DNA from: Physella acuta
Taxonomy: Eukaryota; Mollusca; Gastropoda; Physidae
DNA length: 64,000 nt
Direction: 5' to 3'
Assembly: GCF_028476545.1 (NCBI RefSeq)
Contig: NW_026731951.1
Location: 315,001 to 379,000, forward strand
Below, piece after piece: positions 12,085-48,363 of this stretch. Numbering within the stretch: the stretch's first letter is position 1; the number at the start of each line of letters is the position of its first letter. The translations under genes and the position numbers were made by a program. A model generated the notes under the pieces. That model saw only the letters and a program-made list of their open reading frames with translations, did not search any database and had not been told where the DNA came from.

Positions 12085-15000
12085 GGTTGTACTGTGATCA
12101 ACACTATCGTCGACTGATAAACCTCTAGACGCATGTATTGATTGTTATAACTAGAGAACGTTTATTGATGTCGCAAGCTTGACGTTTAGTGCTGGGTGTT
12201 GACGCTCACAGATGGCTAACTTCACATCAAAGACGACCAAGACAAATCGATCCAAAGATAATTAAACTCGTTAAAAATGCGATACAGGTATTACATACAT
12301 ACTCCCATGGCCGGTTAGATAGGGCCTATTTGAGTGAAGGCACACTCGCTTGAGACTGGTTTCATAATAGAAGACCGCTAAAGATACACAATTCTTAATC
12401 TCCATAAGGCTGGCGAGCGATATGATTACAGAAGTGCAAGGTAGAAGAGATAGTCTGAAATGCTTCATCTAGCATCTTACCCAAAACGCTGTTAATGCTT
12501 TATCTTTCCGTCGATTTAATTGATGCATTAGTTTTAACTTTTAAATCTACACATGAAACGTATGAATTTGAACTTAATTGAAGTTAAAAACTGTTGCACC
12601 GTTGTTTTTTTTTCTTCGCTTAATTTGAGCCACTGCTTTCTCTTCACTAAGACTAGCATTAATCTGTTTCGCAACGCTCCCCTCATTTTCACATGCAGGC
12701 CATTAAAAAACCTGTCCAATGTGTTTCTGTTTGTCTTCCCTTTTTAGAATGTTGCGGACATTAGTCAAATAAGCTTCACTCTATTGAAAGTACATGTTGA
12801 TATTTGGCAGCAGAAAAGTATATGAGTTGAGTATTATAACTGAAATAATAAAGAGTAAAGGGAATACAATTTTAAAAGGCATATAAATTGTCATGCTTGT
12901 GTAGTGAAAAACGTAAGACACGTGTATATGATTCTGCAGATAAAGGAATACCCTTTTTATCAATTTGTAATTAAAAGAGATAAACTCACAAATAGGCCTA
13001 CATTTGAACTGAACTAGCAATGCCAAAAACAACATTTTTACACATTCAAACAATAGTGCTTATATCGTCAAGAAATTAAAACGGTGCGTATTTTCTGAAA
13101 CGAATATCTAAATGTAACCAACCACTTACTGAGCGCCTAAAAGTTTTAGAAAAAGGCAGATGATAGCAGCAGTCATTAACACAGTAAAATAAATCTACTC
13201 GGGTGCCAAGTATGTCTACACATATTTGCGATGGTGTGGGTGGGGGAGGGAATATTCACTTGCTCCTCCAAGAAAAAAACCCTGAAAGAAAACGAAACAT
13301 TTTTAATGGAGCCTGATATGGCTTAAATTAAATCGAGTAAAAATATTTAATTAAATATGCAACAATAGGTGGTAAAATAATCAATCAATTTCTAGCTTGC
13401 AATCTATTTTATAGAAAAGTATTTGAATGTTATATAATGGAACACGTACTTGTTTTCCAGATTACATTTTATCAAGATTAAAAAAAAAAACACATTTTAG
13501 ACGATGACAAAAGTAGGCTAGGTTTAAATTTTTTCACAAAAGGCGTTTGTAAAAGATGCAATTAAATGTGGATAAACATCAGCATGTTATTATGGGTGGA
13601 TCAGTGGATCCTTCAGTAGCGTAGGGACGCAACACAACTTTTTCACTGTTATGGACGATTTCATAACGGCTACTTCGGCTTCACTGACAACTGACATTTT
13701 CCAAGTTTATTTGGGGATTCCAATGGAATGCCTGTCCGGTGATGTTGCTTGTTGGTTTACGCAAGGTGTGTGCCTTTTTAATCAACAGGGTTTTACCTAG
13801 TGTACTTATACAATACTATTTAAAATGTAGAACAAACGTTTAATTTGTTTGATGCATCTTTTATTTATTATCTTAGAATTTACTTTTTGTAATAGAACAT
13901 GTTATTGTATTTTAATGATTGCTCCATACATTGGCATCAACGTACCTAAACTTTCATCTTTTGAAATTAGTTGTATTTAGGATTTGTTATCTAAAACGGC
14001 GACATAATTTAAATTTTTTTAAATCAGCTACTCAAATTTTAATAGGTCAGATATTTAAAAAATAATAAGATTCGTTAATAATTTTATATGGAAAAAATGC
14101 ATTAAAAAGGGATAATTTAGAAGACAAATATGACGGCACAAAATCGATAACTCATCCAAGGCATTAGTAGCTAATTAGTTTTTTTAAAAGTTTTTTTATT
14201 TTTATTTTTTATTGAGGTATGTAATAAAGCGGATAAGAAATGTTGACGTTTATGTAGCGTACTAATGAGCTAAGACTTGGTTTTATGAGGAACATTTGCA
14301 TTTTGTACATCTTTGCCCCTCTGGCATATCGATAGGTGTGTTTGATGGTTCGCGAGTGGGTGAATACAGTGAGCACACACATACAGATAACTACTTCCAG
14401 CAAACATCGCGCAAACGCATGTGTTTTTGCTTGGAGAATTATAGGGTCTACTGCATTTATTTATATGTAGTGTAACTGTATTCTAGGGAACTGTAAATGA
14501 AATTATTTTAATATAGTGTGATGTGATTACAAAAAAAATCAAGTAACTTTTGTTTTAACTGAAATCACGGCTGATACTTACGCTGTAGAGCAGGAACATC
14601 AACTTCCTGATACACAAAGGTCACTTCATCGTGTGCTGTAGGTAGCAGCAACCGTCTAATACCTCCTGCGTTGCTGTACTCTCCTGATAAAATTGCCAAT
14701 TGTCTGGTCTCCAGTGAACAGCCGCAATCTTAGGTATAGTACCTAACAGATTAACACTCTTTTCAATTGACATTTTAGAATAGCAATGTCTTTTAAATCA
14801 AAGGGGGAGGGGTGTTAACTAAGCCGGTAAATACACATACACTTCAATATAAGTCCACATTATATAACATCTATGCACATTAGGATGTTGCTGATTAAAT
14901 ACTCTTTATTATGTACATTATGTTTATATATGTATGTATATTATATTTATATATGCATATACATTAATATAACAATATAACCTATATGAGTGTGTGTGTA

Positions 15001-15195
15001 TGCATGTATGTGTATGCATGTGTTTGTATATTTCGCTTCGTAAGAAATTGTACACATGTAACTGTCATGAATAAGGTGCCGAGTATTTTCACATTTTAAA
15101 AAATAAGGAGAAATATTTTTGAGGAAATTATTTTATTGTGTATATCATATACTGTAAAACAAGGTTTTTTGCAATTTCTGTAAACTAATTCTCGA
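12085..15195. other. Intergenic stretch between genes C and B
   Basis: The sequence is AT-rich and has no complete gene. It holds the orphan exon at 14582-14728. The part just above 12084 should include the gene B promoter. Other open frames here are short and lack family motifs or splice context. Confidence 0.5.
14582..14728 (-). pseudogene. Orphan exon 2 of the CpcT/CpeT-like family
   Basis: Translation gives DCGCSLETRQLAILSGEYSN then HDEVTFVYQEVDVPALQ, closest to exon 2 of paralogue C. The acceptor AAG is kept. The donor side reads CTACAGC|GTAAGT where C has CTACAGCAT|GTAAGT, so the exon is 147 nt rather than 149 and its phase no longer fits. No matching exons 1 or 3-6 were found around it. 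It is a relic of a partial duplication. Confidence 0.75.
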
Positions 15196-17357
15196 TCAAC
15201 AGGTACACAGTTCTTCTAAGATTGATTCACCACAATTACCGTAAGACTTCAGTGGCAAGCTGGAATAAAATCGTTCAGAAATGTAAACATTGGCTTCACT
15301 CGGTAGCAGATAATAATCTTTGTCACCTAGCGTAATACAAAACATATTATCTTGCTTGCGTAGTGAAAAGAATATAATTTGATATGCATGTATAGTAAAT
15401 GAAAATATACTTTTGTTATGATTTGATAATAAATGCAAATAAAGTATTGATGATTGTGTATTTTGAATCCTTAATAATCAGGAATGCAAATATATACATT
15501 ATTGAAAGGGTAAACAATTTATTTATATAGTGTATGGCACGTTTAAAAAAATAACACATCAAAATATTATTAAAAATCAGAAGACAATGAATTGATTGAA
15601 TGGTACTATAGAAATCTGCAATTGAATTAACTACTCGTTTGTAACGCAACACGACAACACGATATCACACATGAGTAGGCTACAACATACAGACATAATA
15701 CTTGTATACACATAACTTTCTATTGTACTTGGTAACTTTAATGACCATTACTGCACCTGTTTATTTTCCAAACAGAGTATGGGATGTTGCTTGCAGACTC
15801 GAGAGAGAATTTAACTCTCCCCACAACAGAGATGGCGTTACAACTAAGCACAAAAGGGTGCGGTATGGTTTGCTGAAGTTAAAATATACATTTTTTATAG
15901 GGAAGATGACATATAAATAAGACAAATGAGGGTAAAGTGCTATAAAATCGACAACAAAATAGTTTTTCCATAACACCGCGTTTACATTTTCGACATTTAT
16001 ACTATAAATATCTGGGAGAAAAAACACTTGCAACAAATAAGTATACATGTTCCGTGGGGGGAAATGTTTTTATAAAACGCCTTCCGCCACATATGTGCAT
16101 ACATACGTTAATTTACCAAAAATAAAGAAACAGGTAAGGACACAGTTATACACAAATAAATAGACCATGTATGTAGGATACCAAACATCATAGTACGAGC
16201 ATTAGAATACTTTGCTTATGCTTGCGATGAAGATGAAATCAATGTGAACGTGCTGTTTGAATAAGCAAAGTGACACCCACCAGTTGTAGCCGTCCAGAGC
16301 AGTCTGGATAAATGCCAACGAATAAGTTGTACTCTACTGGTCTGTATACGGTCACACAGTCAGGTCGGGATGTGAAGGCGGATAGGGGCAGGTCGTGTAG
16401 AAGAGACACGCTAAAGTTTCCAGATCTGAAAGTGTTTTAATGAGATTAGTATTGTGTTCTTTATCCAGACAGGCATTATGTCAGATATTTCGTATTACAC
16501 AACAATTGTAATTTAATAGTGTTTTAATGTAAACAAAAAACCGAGGAAAACAAATTGAAACGGTTTTGTTGTGAACATTTTTAAAAATGGCATAAGGCAT
16601 GTTTCTCTGGAAGCAATCTGAGATCAGTACTACAGTGATAGGTCTCGTCAAAAGTAAATACCTTGAATGATGTGCGAAGTGGCCAATAAGTGCAACAGTT
16701 ATATGTATCAGCAAAAATACGTACTCAGCAGGAAGGTTGAAGTTGTGAACCGATAACTTGACAGCACCGTAAACAGTCCTGTCCAATACCAAAACCTCTT
16801 GTCTCAGTACGACCGAGTTCAGTTTTTCTTCAAAGTAAATCACCCTGTTCTAAGGTGACAATAGGAAAAATATTGTTGCGTACAGGTGGACTTAAAGTTA
16901 ATCAACAATATTAGGCTAACAAACCTACTTTTGAAAAACATGCAATGAATATAAGCTAATATAACATTAATATTTTTTTAGAGACTATTATTGATTTATA
17001 CAGATCCGAACCGTACTTTCAACTTACATGCTGTAGAGCTGGAACATCAACTTCCTGAAACACAAAGGTCACTTCATCGTGTGCTTGACCTTGACGTAAC
17101 CGCCCGATATCTCCAGCATTGCTGTACTCACCACATAAAATAGCCAATAGCCTGGTCTCCAGAGAGCAGCCACACCCTTAGGTAGAGAAAATATAAACAC
17201 ATACATATATCGCTCAGTTAACAAGGTGGATTTTAAAAATAAATCAATTCAATAAAGCAATATAGAAACTAAGATTCCGCTTACCCGTGGTCAATGTTTG
17301 CACCAAATGAGCTGCTAAACTCACCACTAAAACAGCTGTTAGTAATAGAAATGTCAT
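15196..17357 (-). CDS. Secreted CpcT/CpeT-like protein, paralogue C (six exons)
   Basis: Predicted exons in transcript order: 17285-17357, 17028-17176, 16725-16849, 16281-16425, 15757-15872, 15196-15259. Lengths and phases are the same as in A and B, giving 223 residues. The signal peptide is MTFLLLTAVLVVSLAAHLVQ. Motifs: LCGEYSNAGDIGR (38-50), VIYFEEKLN then RQEVLVL (77-95), RPDCVTVYRP (136-145), FVGIYPDC (151-158), LSCNAIS, and the C-terminus YGNCGESILEELCTC. It is the most divergent copy, with an extra Cys at residue 39 and no YNFT-type sequon. A minus-strand AATAAA lies at 15132-15137, about 60 nt past the stop. Its start faces away from the plus-strand gene at 19872. Confidence 0.75.
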
Positions 17358-18239
17358 TGTGATTAAACAGACTTCTCTTTGATAAGATGTGGTAAACCTA
17401 AATATATCGATTACACTCGTGAATGAGCCAGCGACGGAGCAGCTAATTGACGTTAAGTGCTTGAGTTTGACGCCTGATGTGGTATGTGTCACTGAACTGA
17501 TCACCAAATCGATGTAGCACAAACATTGGTTAATATATGTCAAAGAAAAAAAAACATGAACAACAGAATCAAGCTACTAGCTACATACAACACTACCGTA
17601 TTTTTATATAGTAATGTGTTAATTTCTATTGATTTCCGTGTTAAATAATATATAATAAAAACTAGCCTTAATAATATGGTGGAAAAACAATGTATTATAT
17701 GATTATAAATGGAAATATAATTTTTTAAACGATGACGTTTCATGTTTTACTAAAATATTAATGCATTTTTTAATTCAACAAGAGGAAATTAAAAGCACTG
17801 CATTCGTTATCAGATTGATTTTTTTTTGTTATCGCTTACATTTGTTTCTAATTTTAATTGTGCTTATTTAATGCACAAGTATGTATGGCTTAATTTTACT
17901 CTACGCAGGTTAACACACACACTAATTCGCACGTATCAAATGTGATGAGTGTGTTCATGAAACTTCAAGTTAAAAGTTGTTTCAACGAATGCTTGTAATG
18001 GCTCTAAAACATAATTATGAAATGCAAGTCTTACTCCAAAGAACTTTGACAGGCAAAATAACTAATTTTAGCAATAGGATTATTAGAAAAACAGGAGTTG
18101 TCTCGCCTTTGCAACTTTTTTTTTGCTTCAACATAACAAAATATTTCGTAGAGAAGCTTATGATTGAGTTGTTTTCTTTTTTACTTTCACATATAGAGAG
18201 TATAGAGGAAATATTGTAATCGTGCACAAAAATCGCATG

Positions 18240-18500
18240 AAATTTTGACAGTTTTCACAGTTTTACACCTCGTATACGAAGTATAGGGCACTTATTTTTA
18301 TTGGGGGGAAATTATAAATCCAGCTGAATCAAAATTTCCGCGTTTTATGCGTATTCGAGTCAGATAAATTTGGCTTTGTAATTCTGTCCGTATGTCTGAG
18401 TGTGTGTGTATGTCTGTAAACAGGATAACTGAGTACCGTTACAGCTAGGTAGATAAAATTTAATTTATAAGTATTATATCAAATTTGTAGTTATTTATCA
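18240..18500. repeat. Dispersed repeat (related to 35690-35900)
   Basis: It carries TTTTACACCTC, TGTCCGTATGTCTG, TGTGTGTGTATG, TGTAAACAGGATAACTGAGT and ACCGTTACAGCTAGGTAGAT. These occur in the same order, slightly changed, at 35690-35900. Fragments also occur near 37500-37570 and 44160-44260. No ends or coding capacity were found, and the class is unknown. Confidence 0.5.
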
Positions 18501-19164
18501 ATTTTTCAGTGATTTCCGATAACAGCGAAAGATAACAATGACAAGAAGGGATAAAAACGTATACACATTAAACAGTTGCTTCTCACTACTATTTGCAGAC
18601 GTTTTGTAAAGAAACTTAAAAGAATAAACCCAAACCTATGTTGCTACTTGTTTCAATAATTGTGATACCTCTTAAAAAACTAATGCTAAAAAAGCACTGT
18701 ACACATGTCCTATTGACTGTTGACAAGATAACACACTATCAAAATGTATACACAAGAATTTTTTTCCGCTTGAATAAAGCTCTTCGGAAGTTGAATAGGT
18801 ACAGTCTGAAAGAACCCGTCTTGCTAGATAAAGCTAGGAAGGTTGTAAAAGGAAATTATCAAAGCGTCTAATTCAAAGCGCTATGCTTGAGACTGCCAAA
18901 TCTAGCTCAATGGGCTGCAATAAAAAGAACATGGAGATTAAAGCAGCAATTTTCAATAGATGGATCAAGGATAGTGTGTATGTTTTTTGATGTTGCTAAT
19001 AAATAATGACCACCTGCCGGAGAACGTCTACATATGTTGGTGTGTGTGTGTGTGTGTGTGCGTGTGTGCATGCTTATGCTGAGGTGTGTTTGTGTGTTTA
19101 TTTTTGTCATGTGCATTTGCGTTTGGGATTCCCGTAACCCACAACCCTCACAACCCCTATCCTC

Positions 19165-19306
<142 letters not shown>

Positions 19307-19486
19307 GGGGGGGCGAGAGAAAAAGAGAGGAAAAAGTCTTTTAAAAAGAGAAGCAATATTTACAATAAATAAAATGTATAAATTACACATGAGAGTTATA
19401 AAACGTGTGGAAAAAACCCTATCTAGAAATCAATATTTTTTTCTAGTCGAAGAAATTTATAGAATGAAAAGCTTTTTTATCTCTGA

Positions 19487-19501
19487 CCTAAATACCTGGT
19501 C
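19487..19501 (+). promoter_or_regulatory. 15-bp motif shared by the upstream regions of genes 1 and 2
   Basis: CCTAAATACCTGGTC occurs about 370 bp before the start of gene 1. It occurs again at 50027-50041, about 295 bp before the start of gene 2. It may be a remnant of the duplicated promoter or a shared control site; no factor is assigned. Confidence 0.3.
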
Positions 19502-19871
19502 ATGCGTACAGCTACTATTTGTATAATGTTTTTAACACGGTGTGTCGTTAGTTCATGTAAAAAGAAATTCATAGCACTACATTTATAGCAGATCTTTTTT
19601 TTTCAATCGTTTTGTAGATACATTTGTTTAGGCAATGTATGTGTATCCATCGCCAGTTGAAATATATATATATATATATATATATACATAAGCAGATGTT
19701 ATAATATAAACATTTAAGTAACTGAAACATATATATGATTAATCTAACAAGCTACATAATATTCCATAAAAAAGAAACACGTTTGTAAATGCAAAGGCTA
19801 TAACTTAGAAATGGTAATGTATTAATACATACATGTGAACCTCTAATATATGAATAATCAGTTTGGATCAC

Positions 19872-42514
<22,643 letters not shown>

Positions 42515-43437
42515 ACTATCAGGAAGTTGGAGCTTATAATTTGTTGACATCTCGCCTTTGTTTGTGAGCCGGGCTTTGTTTATTTGTACTTCTCTCACTG
42601 ATCTTTCAAACGGTCACCTATTGACATTAGGATGAGATAGTTAATAACAGTCATTTTTACGCATATGTATATTTTTAGCCGAAGTTTCGTTTTTACATTT
42701 CTAATAAAATTGTTTATTTGATCATATTACTAAAATATATTTTTTTCTATCTTAGACTGGTGGAAAAAGTGAAAAGTACTATTACGAGTAGATGAAATAC
42801 GAGTAATTTATTATTTTTTCAAGGTAAGGGAAGTAAGTTAACTGTATTATTAACGAAGCTATGTAGGCTACGTTTAAATTACTTTACTGTTTTTCTTTTC
42901 ATTTGGTGGTAAGGGCCATCATTTATTTCGACTCTAATTATGTTAAATATTTTCCAATACGTCGGTATGGAGCCTTGTGGTAACTACTAAGGCTATCCTA
43001 TAGACCCATAGGTATTTGCCGATTGGTTTGTAATAGTTAAGTGTGATTGCTAAATTAGATTTTAGGGTAAGCTTATAATATTTGCAATGAACAGCGTTAA
43101 GGTTTTTGATATAAAAAATCATAAACAAGAAATTAGTTAATATTAGAATGCAATATTGCGTAAAAACGGATGATAACTTTTATTTCTTTATTAGCATACT
43201 ACTGTACCATTCTGTTAATTTAAAAACATCGAAAAAATACTTAGGAATCATTGCAACAATATGTGCTGTTTGAGGTAGTAGGTATAATATATATAGTTTT
43301 TGTATAATATTAAGGTTCTTCGTGTGTCGCGAGTGGATTGAATAGGATTGGTGGTGGACATTTGGGGGGGGGGGGGGAGAGAGCTCAGTGGGCCATCTTA
43401 TTGTACAAATGGTGTTAGTTTGATCGTAGTGGTGGGG

Positions 43438-43925
43438 TGTAACGGACGCCTTCTGTCAGACGCAGAATAACACTGGAAAAATCACACAACTTTGTGAAAT
43501 ATCACACCTAAACAATGTATCTTAAACACTGGAGTGATAAACAACTCATATGGTGAGGAACTAATATATATATCACCACGAACTGAATAATTCAAGTAAA
43601 AACCACACACACACACCGCACTGTTGCCTCCCGGAGTCTAGGTCAAAGTTCTCTTTAGAAGTCGTGTCTCGACCTTTTATCAGAGATCAAACCCAAGAGA
43701 GGCTACTATAATGTAGCAAGGCCATTGGTCGAAGATCGGTTAAGGATCCTCAATACTAAACAACCATTGGCCGAGGTTCTGACAAGGATTAATATCCAAG
43801 TCACATGCCGTGACTGAGTTCAGTTGACCGCTGTGTACCAATGAACTGATAATTCTCCCAAGGTCAATAGTAAAACTCAGGAGACTAAATAATAAAAGGA
43901 AATAAAGAGACCTAAGCAGGTCACA
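43438..43925. mobile_element. Candidate solo LTR (fossil)
   Basis: The sequence starts TGTAACGGACGCC and ends GCAGGTCACA, within TG...CA limits. It is flanked by GGGG on both sides, which could be a 4-bp target duplication. No internal region or second LTR is nearby. The orientation is not certain and it carries no genes. The call rests on the ends only. Confidence 0.35.
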
Positions 43926-44935
43926 GGGGATACAATTTTACCTGATTTGCGGAACATGTACATGACATGAAAGGTGACTGTTTTTAATGTATATTTTTTC
44001 TGCATAAAATTAGTATACTACTAAAGCTACTGCGTTACGGCTATAAGAGCAACTTATTTTTTTTCAAAAATGGACTTTTACAAGGTTTTACAAGGATTTA
44101 CAAATTATCCCCTTAAATATTAGTTATAAGGTCAAACTTCGTATGTGATGAATTACTGAGGTGTGAAACTGTGAAAACTGTCAAAACATTATGTGATTTT
44201 GTTATTTTTTGCAAGATTAGAATACTTCCTCTATATCCTGTATACGAGAAAGAGGAAAAAGTATCGATTTATACTTTTGTCGTAGAAAAAATCTATTAGC
44301 GAACTAAGAAAAAAGAAGATTGTGAAGTATTGTACACATTTTTTTTAAAAAAGTAGTAATAAAATAAAACCTTTTTACGATATAGATATAACTAAAACAT
44401 AAAATCCTACAAACATCAGGACTTTGGTCCCTAAAGTCGAATATATTGTTTCAAAACTATACCACAATGTGTGTCTGCGTTATATAAGAATGTGATGAAG
44501 ACCAGAAGTTTACGTGATAGTGCTATACGCCTTATTTCTATTTTTTTATTTTAGTTGTGTTACAGGGGAGTCTAAATAAAACATTTTGTAACGGTTGGCT
44601 AATTATGACATTAAAATCTTCCTACGCACACATTTTTCCCATTCAATAAAAGTACACGCTATCCTGATAAAATGCGTTAAAGCTCGGTGTGTTGTAGTAA
44701 AAGTAACATAAAGTTATAGTAGAGGAAAACCGGTCTCATGGACGACTACAGTTAGAACGAGGAAGTAGATTCAGCAGATATAATGTAATTTTTTCCAACC
44801 ATGTTTACGTTACTAAGTAGCTTGAAGGTTAACATTAAGACAGTTCAAAACAAGTGTGCAATACAAAAATATTATCCCAGGACAAATGATCTCAGACAAA
44901 ATATATCAGACAAAATATCTGACAACAATTTTTTA

Positions 44936-45600
44936 GCGCAATTTCCATACTGGCAATTGCGTTTAATAATGCGTCATTTCTGGATGGATGGGTGGATGTG
45001 TGGATGTGTGTCCGCAGCTTTAATTCGTATCTCCTCAACGAAGCAATATCGAGGACAAGTTCCAAAGCAAATATGTTAAGCAAGTTCCAAGGATGATTGT
45101 GGGCCAAAAAAATTCCGGGAATTCCTTCCTGGATTTCCCGGAAAAGCCAAAAAAACTCGAACAAGTGCAGTTTTTTGGGCCCATATCTCGGCAACCAGAC
45201 CACTTAGCGACTTTAAACATTTACCAATCGATTCCTGCTATAATTTAGAACAATATTGCCGAAGAAAGTTTTCAAAAATATCCTTTTGTTCGGTCACAAA
45301 AAATTAATTTCTTCTATTTTGTATTGGCTAAGATTACTAAGAATATACAAATATTTCTACCACACTCATCCATTCGCGTCTCACCACTAGAAGAAGCGAA
45401 GCGGTGAAGTTCCTAACCAAGCACACCGGCTGAGGCAGTCGCTAGTGAGAGGTAACGTCTACTTATTTAAACTGAGCATCGTCTAGGACTACCGTTGCTA
45501 TAGGTTATTCCTGCCATAATTTAGAACAATATTGCCGAAGAAAGTTTTCAAAAATTTATCTCGATTTAAAATTGTTATGGATAACATAAGGAAATTGCGC
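44936..45600. mobile_element. Non-coding element with GCGCAATTTCC inverted ends, copy 1
   Basis: It is bounded by GCGCAATTTCC and GGAAATTGCGC. It contains GTGTGTCCGCAGCTTTAA, ATTTCCCGGAAAAGCC, CCATATCTCGGCAACCAGAC and TTGCCGAAGAAAGTTTTC, and part of the last segment is repeated internally (45231 and 45508). The same order occurs at 48364-49008. It is non-coding and its class is unknown. Confidence 0.65.
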
Positions 45601-46758
45601 TTAAATTGTCGCTAGACTTTTTATTAACTTGTTTTAGTATCTAAGATAATTTTAATAGATTTAAAATTTAAAAAAAATTGATTGTCATTTCGTTTTTACG
45701 AATATATTTTTACACATAATTATTGTGATAAAAGATTTTTCGTTTATGTTTGTGACGCTACTAGTTAAAACCTAAAATTAATCAAAAACGTGAAAAATAA
45801 TGATTCTCAACTTAACAAACTTTATTAGAAAATAAATAATCGAAACAATGAATACTAAAAATAACAAATAAATGCGCTACAATCTTTCTCTAGTTATATA
45901 AAACATCTAAATACAACAAGCAACCAACCAGGACACAAAAATAGCAAACTCCTTAAACAACAAAACAAACCAACAAACAAAAATCAACAAACAAAAATCA
46001 ACAAACACTCAGCCAAATTACTCATAAATAGGCCTATATGGTGCGAGGATCGCCCACCACGAAATCGATCCTTGCGATCTACATTCTCGATTGGTGGTAG
46101 GAGAAAAGAACGACCCAAATGGGTCTTAAATAAACCTTGACAGGGAGCATCGTAGTATTCGTCCACTCTTAATTCCAAACGCATAATCGCACACAAAAAA
46201 AAAATATATGCATCAACCATTCATCCGCTCTCTCATATACACACATGCTATAATCCACTTACATATAATTACATGCATATATGTAAACACGAGTTTGTGT
46301 ATATTTATAGTGTTTGTATAAAATAAAAAATCTGTATATTTTGTATTTCATTGTAGGTATAACCCTTCCTCGTCTAAAGTATTTTTCATCCTAACTTTCT
46401 TAGTTTAAATCACATCTTGAACTTGTTCAACGGGATTTTAAAATCTGCCGATGCTGAAATAGTTTCTTTATGTTATTTTAACACGAGCTCTATTATGTAT
46501 ACAACGCATCTTGGTAACAGTTGTATGCTGTTGTAATGGGAGATATTGAAGGTGTCTAGTATGTAGAACTTTAGCCTATTTAGGACTTAAGTAGGACTTA
46601 AAGATGATGTTTAATTTCAATAATCCATACAATCATGTTTTAAATTGAATAGTTATTGTAGGACGGTTTACTGCAAATTGTTGATTGATTAATTGTGCAT
46701 TTAGTTTTAAAAAAGGGTGTAAAAAAAAAAGAGAATTTAAACAGTACGATTAAATCAG

Positions 46759-46830
46759 TAGCGTACGCAGGGGGGGGGGGAGCAGGGGGAGCGGCCGCTC
46801 CCCCTCTGGCCTTTTTCAGCAAAGTGGCGC
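46759..46830. repeat. G/C-rich repeat fragment with perfect 22-bp palindrome
   Basis: CAGTAGCGTACGCAGG and a poly-G run are followed by a perfect palindrome at 46784-46805 centred on GCGGCCGC, then CTGGCC. The start resembles the CAGTGGCGTAGC ends of the hAT MITEs in this window, but no matching right end was found. Confidence 0.5.
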
Positions 46831-48363
46831 CTTTTTGGAAACTTTTTAAGCTCAGAGTTTTAAACAATGATATTTGTTAAAAAAAATATTTTTGGTCGGC
46901 ACATCTGTGTAAATCACAAAATTTCTTTTCATGCAGCAATTAAGCATTATTGTACTAGTCTAGTAGTGTCTACGTTTACAACACGTATTAACAGCTGCAG
47001 CAATTTGCCATTCTAAAAATAACCATTATGATGCATTGCAATGTTTAAAAAAACTCTACGGGTAGTACCACTTGGCAAGAGGGGTGTTAAGTTTAAGGCA
47101 ACTGTATAATGTATTTGCTTACGAATAATTGAATTAGAAAATGTTCTACATAAAACTTCACACATAATTACTTTATATATACAGTTTAAATCGTGTGATT
47201 AATTTTTTTTAAAAATTACAATACAGAAACAAATACAACTGATGTGGCACCTCTATTTAAATTTACTTATGAGCAAACTGCGTAGTGGTGGGGAAATGTT
47301 GACAAAGTCAATAACGTCATCACGATGAAGTAGTAGTATTCTTACAGTTTGGGTGATAGTGATTACGATTACAAATTATATGAAACAGTTACAACCCCCC
47401 TCCCCCATGGACCCCTCTGTAAAAAAATATTGTCATAATACCACTGCTACTTATTTAAATCTATTTCTGTAATATATATTTGTGTAATATATATTTGTGT
47501 AATATATATGTATGTTTAGAACAGTCATCTAAAAACTGACGCTATGTTCACTCTGAGTTGGTTATCTCCCCCCCCCCCCCCCCCAACACACACACACCTC
47601 ACCTCCACAATTGTGTAGAGCGACATTAATGTCACACCTAGGTATACACTGGGTTGGATAATTGACCTAAAGTGACCGGACAGTGGTGAATGAAGTTGAA
47701 CCCACTCCCCCCCCCCCCCTAACCCACCCCGAACTGATCTGTTAAGTACATGTAGAAAAACGCGTAATGATGTACCAACGTACCATGCCGCCAGAAAATT
47801 AGCTTTTTAAACGTAAAACTCTGTGAATATTGTTTTTGCAATTACCAGTAAAAAGGTGTGTGATCTAACCCATACCTATCACTTTGTTAAAAAATTATCT
47901 TTAAAGAACACAAAGAAGCAGTAGTTAATTAAAAATATGTGATCTGAACTAAAAGACCGGTAGTTAGTTAAATTTAGGCTGTTATTCCGAATGTTTTTCT
48001 ATTGTAGCCAAAAGCGTGGTTTTATACCAGCTCTGATTTAAAAAAACTTTCATTATGCTGTAATACTTTAGCATTTATGATGACGATATATTAAATTCTG
48101 ATTATAGACAAAAACATTTTGTAAACACAAATAGTGTTAAACAATTTCATTATATTCTAAAGTAATTATTTGTTTGTTTTGACATTTATAATTAAATGTG
48201 TAGATATATACATATTTATATTAAGAGAGTGATTATTTCCCCTATTTCACTTGTCTTAAATAATTTCCCAGGAATTATTATGTAAGAATTTTTTTTACAA
48301 GAATTACAAAACAGATTGTGTTACGATCTTTGTTTTTGGTTGTAGTATGTGTATATTTTTTTA

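Noticed and set aside
44801-45203. Open frames of about 90-100 residues on both strands
   Set aside because: They lie inside the repeated element with GCGCAATTTCC ends and are not kept in the second copy.
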